A DNA stretch of 64,000 nt. Origin: Phellopilus nigrolimitatus. Lineage: Eukaryota; Basidiomycota; Agaricomycetes; Hymenochaetales; Hymenochaetaceae. A program made the translations under genes and the position numbers. Every line of letters starts with the position of its first letter. Within the stretch, counting starts at the first letter, position 1. Under the pieces are notes generated by a model, which was not told the origin of the DNA, searched no databases, and worked only from the letters and a program-made list of their open reading frames with translations. The DNA lies in the NCBI GenBank assembly GCA_021029095.1, contig JAJOHG010000034.1, positions 248,001 through 312,000 of the forward strand. Reading direction: 5' to 3'. Of this stretch, positions 35,269 through 46,125 are shown piece by piece.

Positions 35269-35986
35269 ATTACGCGCGTATCTTGAAGTTCAGTCAAGTG
35301 CCTTGCAAACAGCAGAAGAGAATGGAGAAAAGGAGCAAGATAGATTCAGATGAAAGATATCGATTGAAATGCGGCCGGGACTTGAGTCACGAATGTTGAA
35401 GGATCCAAATTGTGGCCGCCTCTGTCTCGAAATGACAGTCGATAGTGAAACCTTGTAACGCCACGATGTTAGTCTTCGTTGATTTATACGATCTCGCGGG
35501 GCCCATGAGGCGAGTCATGTCTCACCGGTTTCCAAGGAGTCTGCAGTTCTAGCAACGTCTCAAAGGAAAACAACACGTAAAATACAACGAGCTCAGCCTC
35601 GGACGTGAAACTGTAAGTGGTGGTTTTCCTAAAACGCGGCTTATTATGTAGACATTCCAACTAAGCCAAGTAAAGAAGGACCCTGAGACGCGTCGGTGGC
35701 TGATCGTGATGAAAAAAATGCTTCCGGGCAACGGATAGAGTGTGAGTGTATTTCGTAAATCCACGGACAACATGCAAGTAAAAGCAAACAAGAAAAACAG
35801 AGTAAGAAGATGCGCCAAAGACTTTCAAACTATGCGCACAAAGCAACACAAGACAGTGATACAGAAAAATGCAAAGCAGTCCAACGCGCTTACGATCCTC
35901 GCGTACCACAAAGCGGATAATACCATCGCAAAAAATATGATGAGAATGTGATGCCTACGCCGGACCCGCAGAGCATTCCGAAGGAG
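35269..35986. other. Upstream region of membrane protein A, no gene seen
   Basis: 718 nt between the ATG of protein A and the stop of the ubiquitin-like protein gene. Open frames in this stretch are short and unsupported. Confidence 0.4.
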
Positions 35987-37573
35987 TCATTGATCAACAT
36001 ATTGATCACTTTCTTCATCCTCCTCTTCCTCTTCTTCCTCTTCTTCACGAAGTTCGATGATGAAGCGCTGCCCATCCGCGATGTTGAGTTGATTCATCGA
36101 GTCACCATTGTCACATTTCACGGTGCGCGGCTCTCCGTCTCCATCATCAATGACCATCCGGAGGCTCGACCTAACGGAGTCGTATGGTGCAGGAAGAATA
36201 ACCGATTTTAGTAAGGAGTCAGTGTACAATTCGGAACTGAAAAAGAAGCGTTCAATGTGACGCACCTCGCATAGTCGACCTTGAAGATCTTTGCCGCGCC
36301 CTTCAGGACGGTCTGAACCGTGTGTTCGCGTTTGATGCGGAAGCCGCGAGGTTCGATTTCTTTGTCGGGTACCTCGACAACAATAAGCACACGTTTCGTG
36401 TCTGAGTTATTTCGGTCCGTGCTGGCAGAGCTGGCCGACCGTGCGCCATTTTCTTCTGACTTCACATCTGTGTTTTTGTTTTTGACGAAGCGTGGCGTCT
36501 CCGACATAGTTGGCACAGCTGTGGTCGAAGAGACGTTCTTAGGTGCCTGGTGATCCTCGCTCCTCTCTTCTTGCAGGATTCGAGCGACCTGAGTAGCGGA
36601 GGGTGTTCTCTCAACTGGAACAAGGAGCAATTGAGTTCATGCCTACATTAAGATAGCGGTGGGATTGATATAAGACGACATACCTCGCTTTGAAATTGAT
36701 TTCTCCACTTGCTCTTCTTCCTCTTCTTCTGCTCCACCCTCATTTCCATCGTCTTCCTCCTCATCAGTACGATCGGGACCATCACTCGCATCAGCCTTCT
36801 CTATCAGCTCGTCGCTGAATAGATTCAAAGTGTCTTCAAAAAGACATGAGCGATATAGAGATAACTGATAGTATAAACGGGTACTTACCTTCATTCGCAT
36901 GAGCGCCATTCCTCAAGCTCGAGCTCGGGCCTGGCATAGACTTAAAATTTGACGGAGTCAGAGTATGGTTGCGGGCCTGACCGCGTTCAGTCGGCTTAAC
37001 GGCGCCATCGTCCGACTTTTGGCAGTCTTTCCGTGTCTGGCGTTCTACTTCATCCTCGTCCGCTGACTCTGTGTGTTGTCGTGCTCCTGCGTTATCTTCT
37101 CGCTTCATTTCACTTTTTACAGTGTAGTTGAATCCAGCTATAAGAATTAGATATCAAGAAATAGAAAGGGAGACCCCGAAAATGAGGCGAGTAAGCGTCA
37201 CGGTTTGCCCCTCGTCGGAAGCATAAATCTCACATTTCTGCTCTTTCTTGCTATATGCCTGCATGCTATTCGCCAAAAGACCAAAGTTTCCTTTGTCACG
37301 AGTCCGGACGTACACGTTTCCGACGATGTCCCGGATACCTGCCCATGCCTCCTCGTGGATGCGTACGCGCCGCCCCGCGCAGACGTCGAGCTCGTCGGTC
37401 TCAAAGACAAAGCTTCGAAGCGTCATCTCCCATTCCTTCGCAACAAACTCCTGAAGGTCCGAGTACTTCGCGTGCATGTCAACGGGCAGGAGCACGCGCT
37501 CGTCGTTATGGTGGACTACCACGAAGTGGACCGTCGAACGCGCGGAGGAGTTCAACGTAGACGAAACAAGCAT
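35987..37573 (-). CDS. Protein with a C-terminal ubiquitin/SUMO-like domain and acidic tracts
   Basis: Multi-exon minus-strand gene from ATG 37573. The N-terminal exon encodes a compact globular region (STVHFVVVHHNDERVLLPVD ... VYVRTRDKG) that could itself be ubiquitin-like. The middle is disordered, with an acidic stretch in EEEDDGNEGGAEEEEEE. The C-terminal part (KRVLIVVEVPDKEIEPRGF, KIFKVDYA, then LRMVIDDGDGE and LNIADGQRFIIELREE) follows the pattern of Rad60/SUMO-like domains, where the last strand sits in a D-x-D/N-G-D-x-I-E type segment. It ends in a run of nine glutamates. An intron of only 29 nt (36237-36265) joins the two halves of this domain in frame. The junction after exon 1 is uncertain. 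Confidence 0.6.
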
Positions 37574-37899
37574 GTTTTAGGCGCTGACTCTAGGGTGCTG
37601 TGGCTGTTGTATAGCTTAGAGGGTAGAGGATAAAGGCGAGGGATTGTAGATGTGAAAAGCAAACGTGCCACGAGGCCAAATGAGCTGGCCACGATGGCCT
37701 GGACGCGCTTCGGCATTTGCCAGCGTAACGCGACGCGTCTCGTAACGTGATCGTTCATGAATCCAGGACAAGCGGTATGTAAAGAAAATGTTTTATAACA
37801 ATGTTTATGTACGATAGCCAATACATAAATCGAAACATACCGGAAAAGGAGGCAATTTGAAGGCGTATAAACAGTTCGGTGAATAAATGATACTAGCTT

Positions 37900-38430
37900 A
37901 TTGGGAGCGAAGCTCCCTTTTACACGGATAGGGGCTCCAAAAAACAGATCATGTGACTTTGCACGGGGTGGCTGTGTGGCCCCCCCCCGTGAGAACTGAT
38001 CGTTATGGTGCGTGCCCCTCAACGCCGTCTCTCTTCTCTTTTTCTCCCTCCCTCCATAAAAACCCTGAACTCCTGAGCCCAGAAAATAAATTTTGCACTT
38101 TTGCTTACAAAAATTACAATAAAAAATATTTGGGGAGCGAATTACCAGGATAGACTCACAAAAGTCAATCATGTGACCACCCGCATGAGGCTGCATGTAT
38201 GCTTGGTGCTTGCTTCCTCTCTCCTCTTCCTTCCTCCTTCCATACTTCAACTCCTGATCTTAAAAAATAAATTTTGCATTGTTCTTACAAAATTAAATAA
38301 GGTATAGTGAGAAAAAAATTGGACTTACCGGTCTCCCTTAAGCGCATCACGTGACCTGGGACTGTGTGACCCCCTTACGTGATAACATATCGTTACGAAA
38401 AGCTCGACTTCAACCCCAAAGTCCAATCAA
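37900..38430. repeat. Degenerate intergenic tandem repeat, three partial copies
   Basis: A unit of about 180-220 nt recurs. ATCATGTGAC occurs at 37948-37957 and 38168-38177, and ATCACGTGAC at 38346-38355. AAATAAATTTTGCA occurs ending near 38097 and 38278. Between them each copy has a CT-rich stretch (CTCCCTCCCTCC / CTTCCTCCTTCC) and a CTTACAAAA segment. The copies have diverged by substitutions and indels. A long minus-strand open frame (37552-38250) overlaps the repeats and looks spurious. Confidence 0.65.
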
Positions 38431-38436
38431 AACGGG

Positions 38437-40256
38437 TTAGAACAAGACAATAAATTTACTGGGAAATCTCGTCTTCCCAGGGATGCGCAGTGCACTGCCC
38501 ACGTGCACACCACACCACCAGCCGTCATCAGGGGTAGCTGTCACTGCTATAACGTCTCCCGCTTCGAAGCTGAACTCCTTGGCACTCGTTGCGAAGTAGT
38601 CATGCTTTGCTCTGACTGTTAAATTGCAGAGTAAAGTTTAATGTTTTCGATTACAAGTTACAATACATATAGTCTTCACTCACCGTAAAAGAGCACTTGT
38701 TCCTCATCGATGTGCTCCCTTAGGGATGCCAATGGTGCAAAGCCAAGGCTATTCACGGCGCGGACGTCTGAGTTTGTTGGATGAGAAGACGAGGGCTTGC
38801 TTGGCGTTTTAGAGATTATAGATGGACGCCCATCATCTTGAACCTTGGTGTACTGTCTTTCCGTCGGGCTGCGATATCGACCAAAGCTGTATGCATGAGT
38901 AGGCTCGGAATCCTGCCGAGTAGATGAATTCAAGCCATATCAGTGAAGCTACAGTCATTTGACAAAGAAAGAGTCCGGAGAAAAACCCGCGCACTTCAAG
39001 ATTGTAGCACTCGTCCTCTTCAGCGAAGATATAACATTGGCTCAGATACAAAACAACCCGTGTCATTTGGGGTCGCAACTCTGGGTCCTTATTCCAACAT
39101 AGCTTAGTGCCGCACAGACTATAGAACCTTCTGTGCCGGAGGGACAGAGAATCGAGATTCTGAGCAGACAGAGAGGGAAGCTCGCCGTGTATTATGGCGA
39201 ACATTACGTGGACATCAGATTTGAGATGGCTGTAAGGTGATTGTTTCGCCAATATTTCCTATTCGGATGGAATCAGAATACTAAGACTGCACGAGGTGAA
39301 GGGATGACGAGCGCACATATACTGTCATCCCAAATGCCCATACGTCAGAGCTTTTTGTGTGATAATCCGTCTGACCGCTGCTGGTAATATCGAGAATTTC
39401 CGGGGCCATCCACCGAACGGACTCTTTTACACCGGAAGTACTTCCCAAAGATTGTGTGGCAGATAGTGTCCGCGAAATTCCAAAATCGCAGATGAGAGGA
39501 GTCCCAAAACGGTTGACAAGGACGTTCTCCTTCATGGAAATTAGAAAAGAAAAGTAGGCGCCCCTCGAGATCATAGGAATAAACGAACGTACAAATTTGA
39601 TGTCCGAATGAAATATGTCTTTGTCGTGGAGATAATGTATCCCATTGGCGATGCCAAGGATCTGAGAATATATATATATATATATAATACGCAAAACATC
39701 GCAGTTGGGTTGGGACTTTATGTAACTTGAAACAGTCCCGTTGTCCATCCTCTCAGAGACAAGACATGGATATGCTCCTTCAAGCACATATCCCCAAAGC
39801 GGCAGGATATTAGGATGCTTAAGCTCCGACCATACCTTAATTTCCTTTGCCAGTAGCTAATACCCAGGTCCTTCAGCACCAACTCGTAGCGCTCATTAGA
39901 AGGATTCATAAATGACAGATCTTCTCAAAATCTCTGTCCTTGTGAACATGGACGCGGAGCCTCCTGACGGCTACCTTGAATTTGCGTGATGTTTGCGGGG
40001 TGTAATCCCCTACAAAGACGTCACAAAATTCCCCGTGGGCCTCAGCTTTCTGGTTGTCGTAAGAAACGCGGCCTGTGAGGTTTAGATGTGTGAAGCCTGC
40101 GAGCGGTTCCGCCGATTGGAACGAGGAGTTCTGTTCACCCTGCATGGTTCGGCAGATAATTCTAAGCATGTAGGTTCTAGCCAGAGAAAAAGAGAGAGGG
40201 AGAGGATGGGTGGTACAAGATTGTCCACGTTGTTCGTAGGTGTTCGGAGATGCCAT
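38437..40256 (-). CDS. TKL-type protein kinase with C-terminal SH3 domain; VAVK lysine replaced by Arg
   Basis: Kinase domain followed by SH3. From ATG 40256: a short N-terminus, HGEFCDVFVGDY (glycine-rich loop region), KVAVRRLRVHVHKDRD (beta-3), KVWSELKHPNILPLWGYVLE, ERMDNGTVSSYI, FHSDIKFENVLVN (catalytic loop HSD, no RD arginine), LICDFGISR, MAPEILD, SDVWAFGMTVYEIL and WNKDPELRPQM. The beta-3 lysine (VAVK) is Arg, so activity is doubtful. A (TA)n microsatellite at 39667-39688 adds in-frame IYIYIYSQ before the alpha-E region. After a linker the last exon is an SH3 (VRAKHDYFATSAKEFSFEAG, DDGWWCGV, FPSKFIVLF). The VLFYG/intron junction is identical to that of the F-BAR gene. The exon junction at about 39845-39905 does not resolve cleanly. 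Confidence 0.8.
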
Positions 40257-40927
40257 AGCCCGGAACAGTGAGACCAAGACCCTAGACAGCGGATTACAAC
40301 ACTGTATGTATATAGTAGGCGATTGCCTGGAGATAAATAATGCTTTGAGGCAGTGGCAGTTGGCATTTGGAGCCGCAACTGATTGACTTATGCCAGTATA
40401 CATACTACGCGAGCAAACTCATTCCCATAGATGACATCACCTAAAGTATCCTCTGTCGGCCTTCAAGCTTCACTTCCAAGCTGTTGTGAAAAAAGCGACT
40501 TACGAAGTTGAAATGTGTGAGGGCTTGGGAGGCTAGAGCTTTCATGCAGTGGAAAAGTGGTATCATTTGCAGTATATAGCATCAATTGTCGGAGTGCTAG
40601 CGAAGAGTTCTGTTCTGCTAGCAGATTCTAGATATGCAGCCACTGTTCGAAGATACGGTCTGTCCACGTCGTTCGTGGATACTCGTCGATGTGCATAGCC
40701 TGGGCATAATGAAAGGCGGTTGAGAGTCTTACGTAATTTAGTACATTCGCACGAATACAGTAATAATGTACATGTACATATCTGGCTACATGTATTACAA
40801 AACTCGAAGGGGTGTGAACCACTCACCAGCGAGCCTGCAAGCCGACGTTCTCCTCTTCATCATCTCAGCAACGAATTAACGATCTACTCATACTTGCAAG
40901 CACTCGCAAGCACTCACCATATCCTCG
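40257..40927. repeat. Kinase upstream region containing a decayed copy of the kinase 5' end
   Basis: 671 nt between divergent kinase and F-box genes. Sequence at 40600-40703 is collinear with 40124-40263, which encodes the kinase N-terminus. GAAGAGTTCTGTTC matches GAGGAGTTCTGTTC, and TGTCCACGTCGTTCGTGG...GCATAGCC matches TGTCCACGTTGTTCGTAGG...CCATAGCC, with indels between. No intact gene remains in it. Confidence 0.5.
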
Positions 40928-43571
40928 ATGACTCTCCAGAACTTGCACAGTCTGACCGACCTTCCGTCTGATGTCGTCCAGCTCGTGGCCAAGTTTCTGC
41001 TACCCTATGACATTCTCGAACTGAGCAAGGTGTGTTACATTAAAAGTTTTAATATTTTACGGTATTCTTTAATATCACGGCTCTCTCAGACATGTAAGAC
41101 TTTCGTACCCATCTTATTCGAAAGGAGCGTATGGCTGCAGGTAGCCGAAACTGTGTCCCACTCGCGCCCTCTCCCGTACACTGCAGGTCAGGCGCTCGAT
41201 CTCCCCATCAAGGACCTAATTCTCCCATGTCTTCGTGCGCAGCGGGTCGCTACACGATGGGCGGAGCCCGACATTCACCCCCGCTCGCACCCGGTCAAGA
41301 TTTGCTTCCCTGACAAGCGCGTCGTCTCATACTTCACTTTCTTGCCGGGCTCGCGTCACCTGATGGTTTACGATGTCCGAAACATTATGAGCTGCTGGAC
41401 CACGAAGGGCGAACTTTTGCGGACCTGGCAGGTTGCTCACGGCGCCAAATTGACGAGGTGGAAACCCTGCGACGAGTCAGAGAATAACTACGAGTATGAC
41501 CGCGGCATGCAAGCGGTGGAGATCATGATCGAATTTCCGAGGTGAGCATTTACATCTATCAGTTAAATGGAGATTAAATGGATCGTGATTCTCAATGACG
41601 CGCAGACGTTCCCGGCCTACGCGGTGCGAGATTATTCTACTCACATACGCGGGTACCATGGCCCATTTTGCACCCGTCAACTCATTTCGCGTCCCGAACG
41701 CCTTCGAGCCTTTTTCTGCCATGACCCAGGACGAGTTACGCGGCAGCCTTGTCGGCATACCTTCCCTTGGGGAGGAGCGCGTGGGAATTTATCTCACCGA
41801 CCGGAACACCGAAAAGGCCGTCTGTATTGACACTGGCTTGAGCCTCGTGCTCGACTGTGTCCCGCAGGCACTGCTCTCGCCGAAGCACATGTGCCTATAC
41901 TGGGAAACTCACCACGGTGCGCACACCGTCGCGTACGATATGGACGGCCTGCGTGCTGTCCTTGCGCGCGATGGCCGCGCACAGGATGACCCTGCTCTCA
42001 ACAAGCCAGTACCTGTCGCGCCCTCGGACACACGCGTTGTGCCGTTCGAGACTGTGCGTGCTGCGGACGAGTATCAGGCAGAGGAGGGCCACGACGAAGA
42101 TGCTGCATACGTCAAGGGTGAGGGGCCACTAAGCACAGACCTCAGCGAGAACCGCGATGCGTATCCGGTGATCATCCCGAAGTGGACGACGCTGCGCGAA
42201 GACCTGCGTCGCCATCGCACGCGCTCTGTTCTCACGTTCTCGCGCCGCCCAGCAGGCGAAGACGTCGAGACCTACGCTAACGTCGATCCTCTTGACGATG
42301 GCGATGGCGGTGACGATGGCGGTGACGATGGCGGTGCCGGTGCCAACTTTGAAGGCGATTTTAACAACAACATCGGACCGATGAATGCGGGCGCGGGGAT
42401 GATGTTTGGGCAGCATGCGGCCAATGCACAAGAGGCCGCGCAGTTAATGCATGCGTATCTTGCTGCGCATCACGTTCCATGGATGGATGACGCCGGGGGC
42501 CAGCCGGATGCGCTTCAGCTTGAAATTCAGCACGGTATAGCGCCCGTGGTGTTCCCTGGTCTTCAAGCAGATATCTTCAATAATAATATGCACCATATCA
42601 ATTTCCCGCCGCCGCAGTTTCCCCAGCCTGTTATGCATCAACACAACCACAATCCGCACGACCATGCGCATGCGCACGCGCACATTCATTTACAAACACC
42701 TCCGCATATGCCCCTTCCTCGCACAACGATCACGCACCACTATTTCGATTACACGGGGTGCATAGATGAGTTTGGATGTCCTACCCTGCAGCCTCCCATG
42801 TTGAGGCGCACAGTAATAGCGGAAGCTACTCTACGTCGTCCGCGTGATGTGCACTTGCATGTACGGAGGCACATGGCCAACGGGGGTGGAGAGGAGCATA
42901 TCGGTGCAGAGGATGCGGACGACGAGGATGATGGGCAGGTCGGCATCGAAGCTATTGAAGCTTTCGGTGAGGGTGAGGACGAAGGGGACGAGGACGAGGA
43001 CGAGGACGAAACCGAGGACGAAGAAGCCGGAAACGAAGAAGCGCTCGCTGCGCAGCTGGAACACATGATGCAACTAGAAAACTTAATAGACGGCGTGCAC
43101 TTCATTGGCGGTGTAGGCGGTGTAGGCGGTGGCGGTGGCGCGGGCGGCGGTGTAAACCCGAACGTCTTCGGCATGCCCATGGGCATGGGCATCGAAGTAC
43201 TTGGCGTGGACGACGATGAATTCGTGCAGGACCCGTTCGGCGGGAGCCCCGTGATGGGGTACGGCGGGCGCTGCGCGATGTGGGTCGAGGAGCGTTTCAA
43301 GGTTCCACCCCGGCGCTCCGGTTGCCCGCGCCACCCCAGGCCGGGAACGGAGGCGGTTCTGCGTGTCGCGACGTTCCCGACGTACCGGCCGCCTGGTGCT
43401 CGCACGGAGCTGCACAAGGAACTCGAGGTGGCTCGCGGGCGCGTCGGCACGCTGCACCTTCCCCCGGAAATCCAACTCGATAACGCATACACGTTCGATT
43501 TGGACGACGTCCGCGGCGTGGTCGGCATAGCTACGGCGTATGGCGAGATCTGGCTGGTCGACTTCTCATGA
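40928..43571 (+). CDS. F-box protein with long acidic/His-rich insert
   Basis: Three exons: 40928-41029, 41090-41541 and 41606-43571. The N-terminus is an F-box (HSLTDLPSDVVQLVAKFLL, YDILELSKTCKTF), the Skp1-binding module of SCF ubiquitin ligases. It is followed by the substrate-binding region found in many Agaricomycete F-box proteins (RHLMVYDVRNIMSCW) and the typical ending QLDNAYTFDLDDVRGVVGIA. In between lie a GD-rich repeat (42292-42345), a His-rich stretch with HDHAHAHAHIH (42640-42700), long Glu/Asp runs (42900-43045) and a Gly/Val-rich segment. Substrate is unknown. Confidence 0.82.
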
Positions 43572-43924
43572 GTGAATTGTGGTGTGGACTTATGACTTTT
43601 CTTAGTTGTGGCTTCATGTTTTTCGGACCGTTTCTCGGCTTTTTCTTTCTTTCTTTTCTTTCCCTTCCTTTTTTCTTCAAAATACACTAAATCGAATCTA
43701 CTAGTTTCATCCATTGTGCAGAACTAAAAGCAGTCGCTGTCCTGACATGTACATGTATCAAATAGAGGTTCGCTGACGATTTACGCCTTCTTGCTCAATA
43801 TTACATTGTACGTTTTGTTGGCGAGATACTCTAGAATAAGCTTCCCGCAGTAGGTAAGGAAAGATCTATCAACACAAGTGAACACATTTTTCTTCTGAAC
43901 CTCGCCGTGAACAACCGATTCCGC
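43572..43924. other. Convergent intergenic region
   Basis: 353 nt between the 3' ends of the F-box and CCT8 genes, with T-rich 3' UTR-like sequence at 43600-43690. No gene seen. Confidence 0.5.
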
Positions 43925-45902
43925 TTAGTCTTCATCCCAGTTGCCCGACTGCTGCGGTATTTTCGGCCCCCGGCGGGCTTGCTCATGATGATGCTGTCCA
44001 CGGCGAGCACCGACACCGCCGCCTCCGTCGCATTGCGGATCGCCCACGCCTTCGCCGCGAGCGAATCGAGGATTCCTGCCTGTGCCGCGTCGAGCGTGCC
44101 CTCCCCGCCCCTCTCCGCATCCACGTCCACGCCGACGCCCGCGCCGCCTGTCTCCTGGTGCGCCGCCCACAGCCGGCTTAGCACCTCGTTCCCTTCCGCC
44201 CCACCCAGCGCGTTCTCCGCAAGCGTCCGCGGCACGACCTCGAGCGCGGTCGCGAAGCGTTTCACGGCGTGCTGGTTGAGGCCCTTGAGTGCGCTGCCGT
44301 ACGCCTCGACGCGCCGCGCGAGCTCGAGCTCCGCCGCGCCCGCGCCGGGCACGAGCCGCGCATCACGCAGCAGCGCCTTGAGCACGCTCGTGCCGTCGTC
44401 GACCGCGCGCTCGAGGTCGTCCAGTGCGTTCGTTGTCGCGCCGCGCAGCACGACGGTCGCCGTGCGCGTCTTCTCGCCGCGCACGGGCGCACCGGACCCC
44501 TCCTCGCCGTCCGCGAGCTGCCGCAGAACCGTCACGCGGTCTCCGCCGATCTCCGTGACCTCGAGAACGTCGATGAACCCTGCTTCCTCGGGCGTCGGCG
44601 CGCCCATGCGCGCGAGCGGCGTCGCGTTGACAACGCGGCAGAGCCGGCGCAGCTCAAATTTACTGAGCACCTTCAGGACGGCGATTCCGAGGCGGTCAAG
44701 GTAATGTAGCGCGAGCTCTCCAACTGTCGACCCTGCGATGATGACCTTGACACCGGTGTCCGCAATTTCTTTGAAAATCTTGAAATCGGATAAGTAAATG
44801 TTAAATAATCGTTGAAAGAAAAGGGTGCACATACCATCTCCATATGCTTCTCCTCCCCGCTTGTGAAGTTCAGCATCTCCTCCGCATTGTGTAAAAGTAC
44901 AGTGCCCTTTGTCTCCGTCTGCGCGACATCGAGGCCGGAAGTAAACACGACGACTTTCGCGCCGGTCACGCGCTTCACGACGCCCTCCGGCTCCCGGTTG
45001 AACACCATGCCGCGTACGACACGACTGCCTGCGAGGCTACCGCCCATGATTTTCACGACACGCACGTTGTCGACGTTGAAGTTTTTTGGGTTCGCGGGCA
45101 TTACGATGAGCGCGGCCTCTGCGACGAGCGAGGCGAGAATATCTTCGTTGCCGTACTGTTTTGACGCGATGGCAGGCTTGAGGGCGGCGGTGAGTGCAGA
45201 ATGGGTGATCGGAGAGGGGAGGGATGATGTTGATAAAGCTGCGGGTTAATTAGTATAGATTGTGGGGGAAAGCGTTCGTAGGAGAACGCACTCTCGAGCT
45301 CTTCCAGCGCCTTTTTGCATGCCATCTCGTACCCCTGTGTTACTTCGCTCGGATGCAGCCCCATTATGAGCAAATTTTCAGACACCTTGAGCAACTCGCC
45401 AGCGAGTATCAATACCAAATTTGTCGCGTCGCCCATCTACACAAATGCAGCCCTCTATTAACGTCAATCGCCCAGACCACAAAACAACGAACTCACCTCG
45501 GACTCTTGTGATTGCGAAGCCATAACAAGCAGCTTGGCTGCGGGGTGCACGACCTCGATCTCGCGGATGATGGTCGCAGCATCCGAAGTGACGAAAAGCT
45601 TGCCCAGGTGATTTATGATGAGCTTGTTTCGACCTATGTTGTGCCAGTTTCCTTTCATCAGTGATCCTTGCAGAGCAACATTAGGCAGCATATACGCACC
45701 GTTGGGCCCGAAGCTTGTCCGTACGAGATCCGAAAGCTCTGCAACGGCCTGGATGTTGCGCAGGACAGCGTCCTCGAGGCCTTGGATGTGCTATGAACGT
45801 GATCAGTCGTGATGGCTTCGGAGGAAAGAGCAAGTTAACGCGTACCTTGTAGCCATCCTTAAAGAGCTGGAGATTATTGGCTTTTGGTACTTTGAGCGAC
45901 AT
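43925..45902 (-). CDS. CCT8: Chaperonin CCT subunit theta (TCP-1 theta)
   Basis: Subunit of the cytosolic CCT/TRiC complex, which folds actin and tubulin. Start MSLKVPKANNLQLFKDGYK at 45902, then an intron, QGLEDAVLRNIQAVAELSDL and SFGPNG. Further blocks: IINHLGKLFVTSDAATII, MGDATNLVLILAGELL (ATP-binding GD-x-T), GMVFNREPEG, IADTGVKVIIAG, LRGATTNALDDLERAVDD, VPGAGAAELELARR and VLAVDSIIMSKPAGG. The normal theta ending GPKIPQQSGNWDED (stop 43925-43927) lies one frame over from the preceding sequence. One base appears to be missing in the G/C run at about 43965-43971; read literally, the protein continues in a wrong frame to 43831. In an essential single-copy gene this points to a sequence error. 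Confidence 0.94.
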
Positions 45903-46125
45903 CGTAAAGGGTTCGTCGTCGTCGTGGAACGCGACAGTGAGCAAGTTTTCGGACTTGACGCGTACCCTTCGACTCGTGCACGGCTATACTTACGTACACA
46001 CACTTTTGTCCACTTTTGGAAGTTCACTTTTGTACACTTGTATTCGTGTGAATAAATATATTAGGATCTTCTGTCCTTGTTCTTACCTTTCATTACACTA
46101 AGTCTATTGATACAAAGTAATGTAC

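Noticed and set aside
37552..38250. 232-codon minus-strand open frame
   Set aside because: Spans the start of the ubiquitin-like gene and the intergenic repeats; no family motif and no promoter.
43831..43924. C-terminal extension of CCT8 read literally
   Set aside because: The normal theta-subunit C-terminus lies in the other frame and ends at 43925, so the extension is a frame-break artefact.
44269..44709. Plus-strand open frame over CCT8
   Set aside because: Antisense shadow of a GC-rich conserved coding exon.
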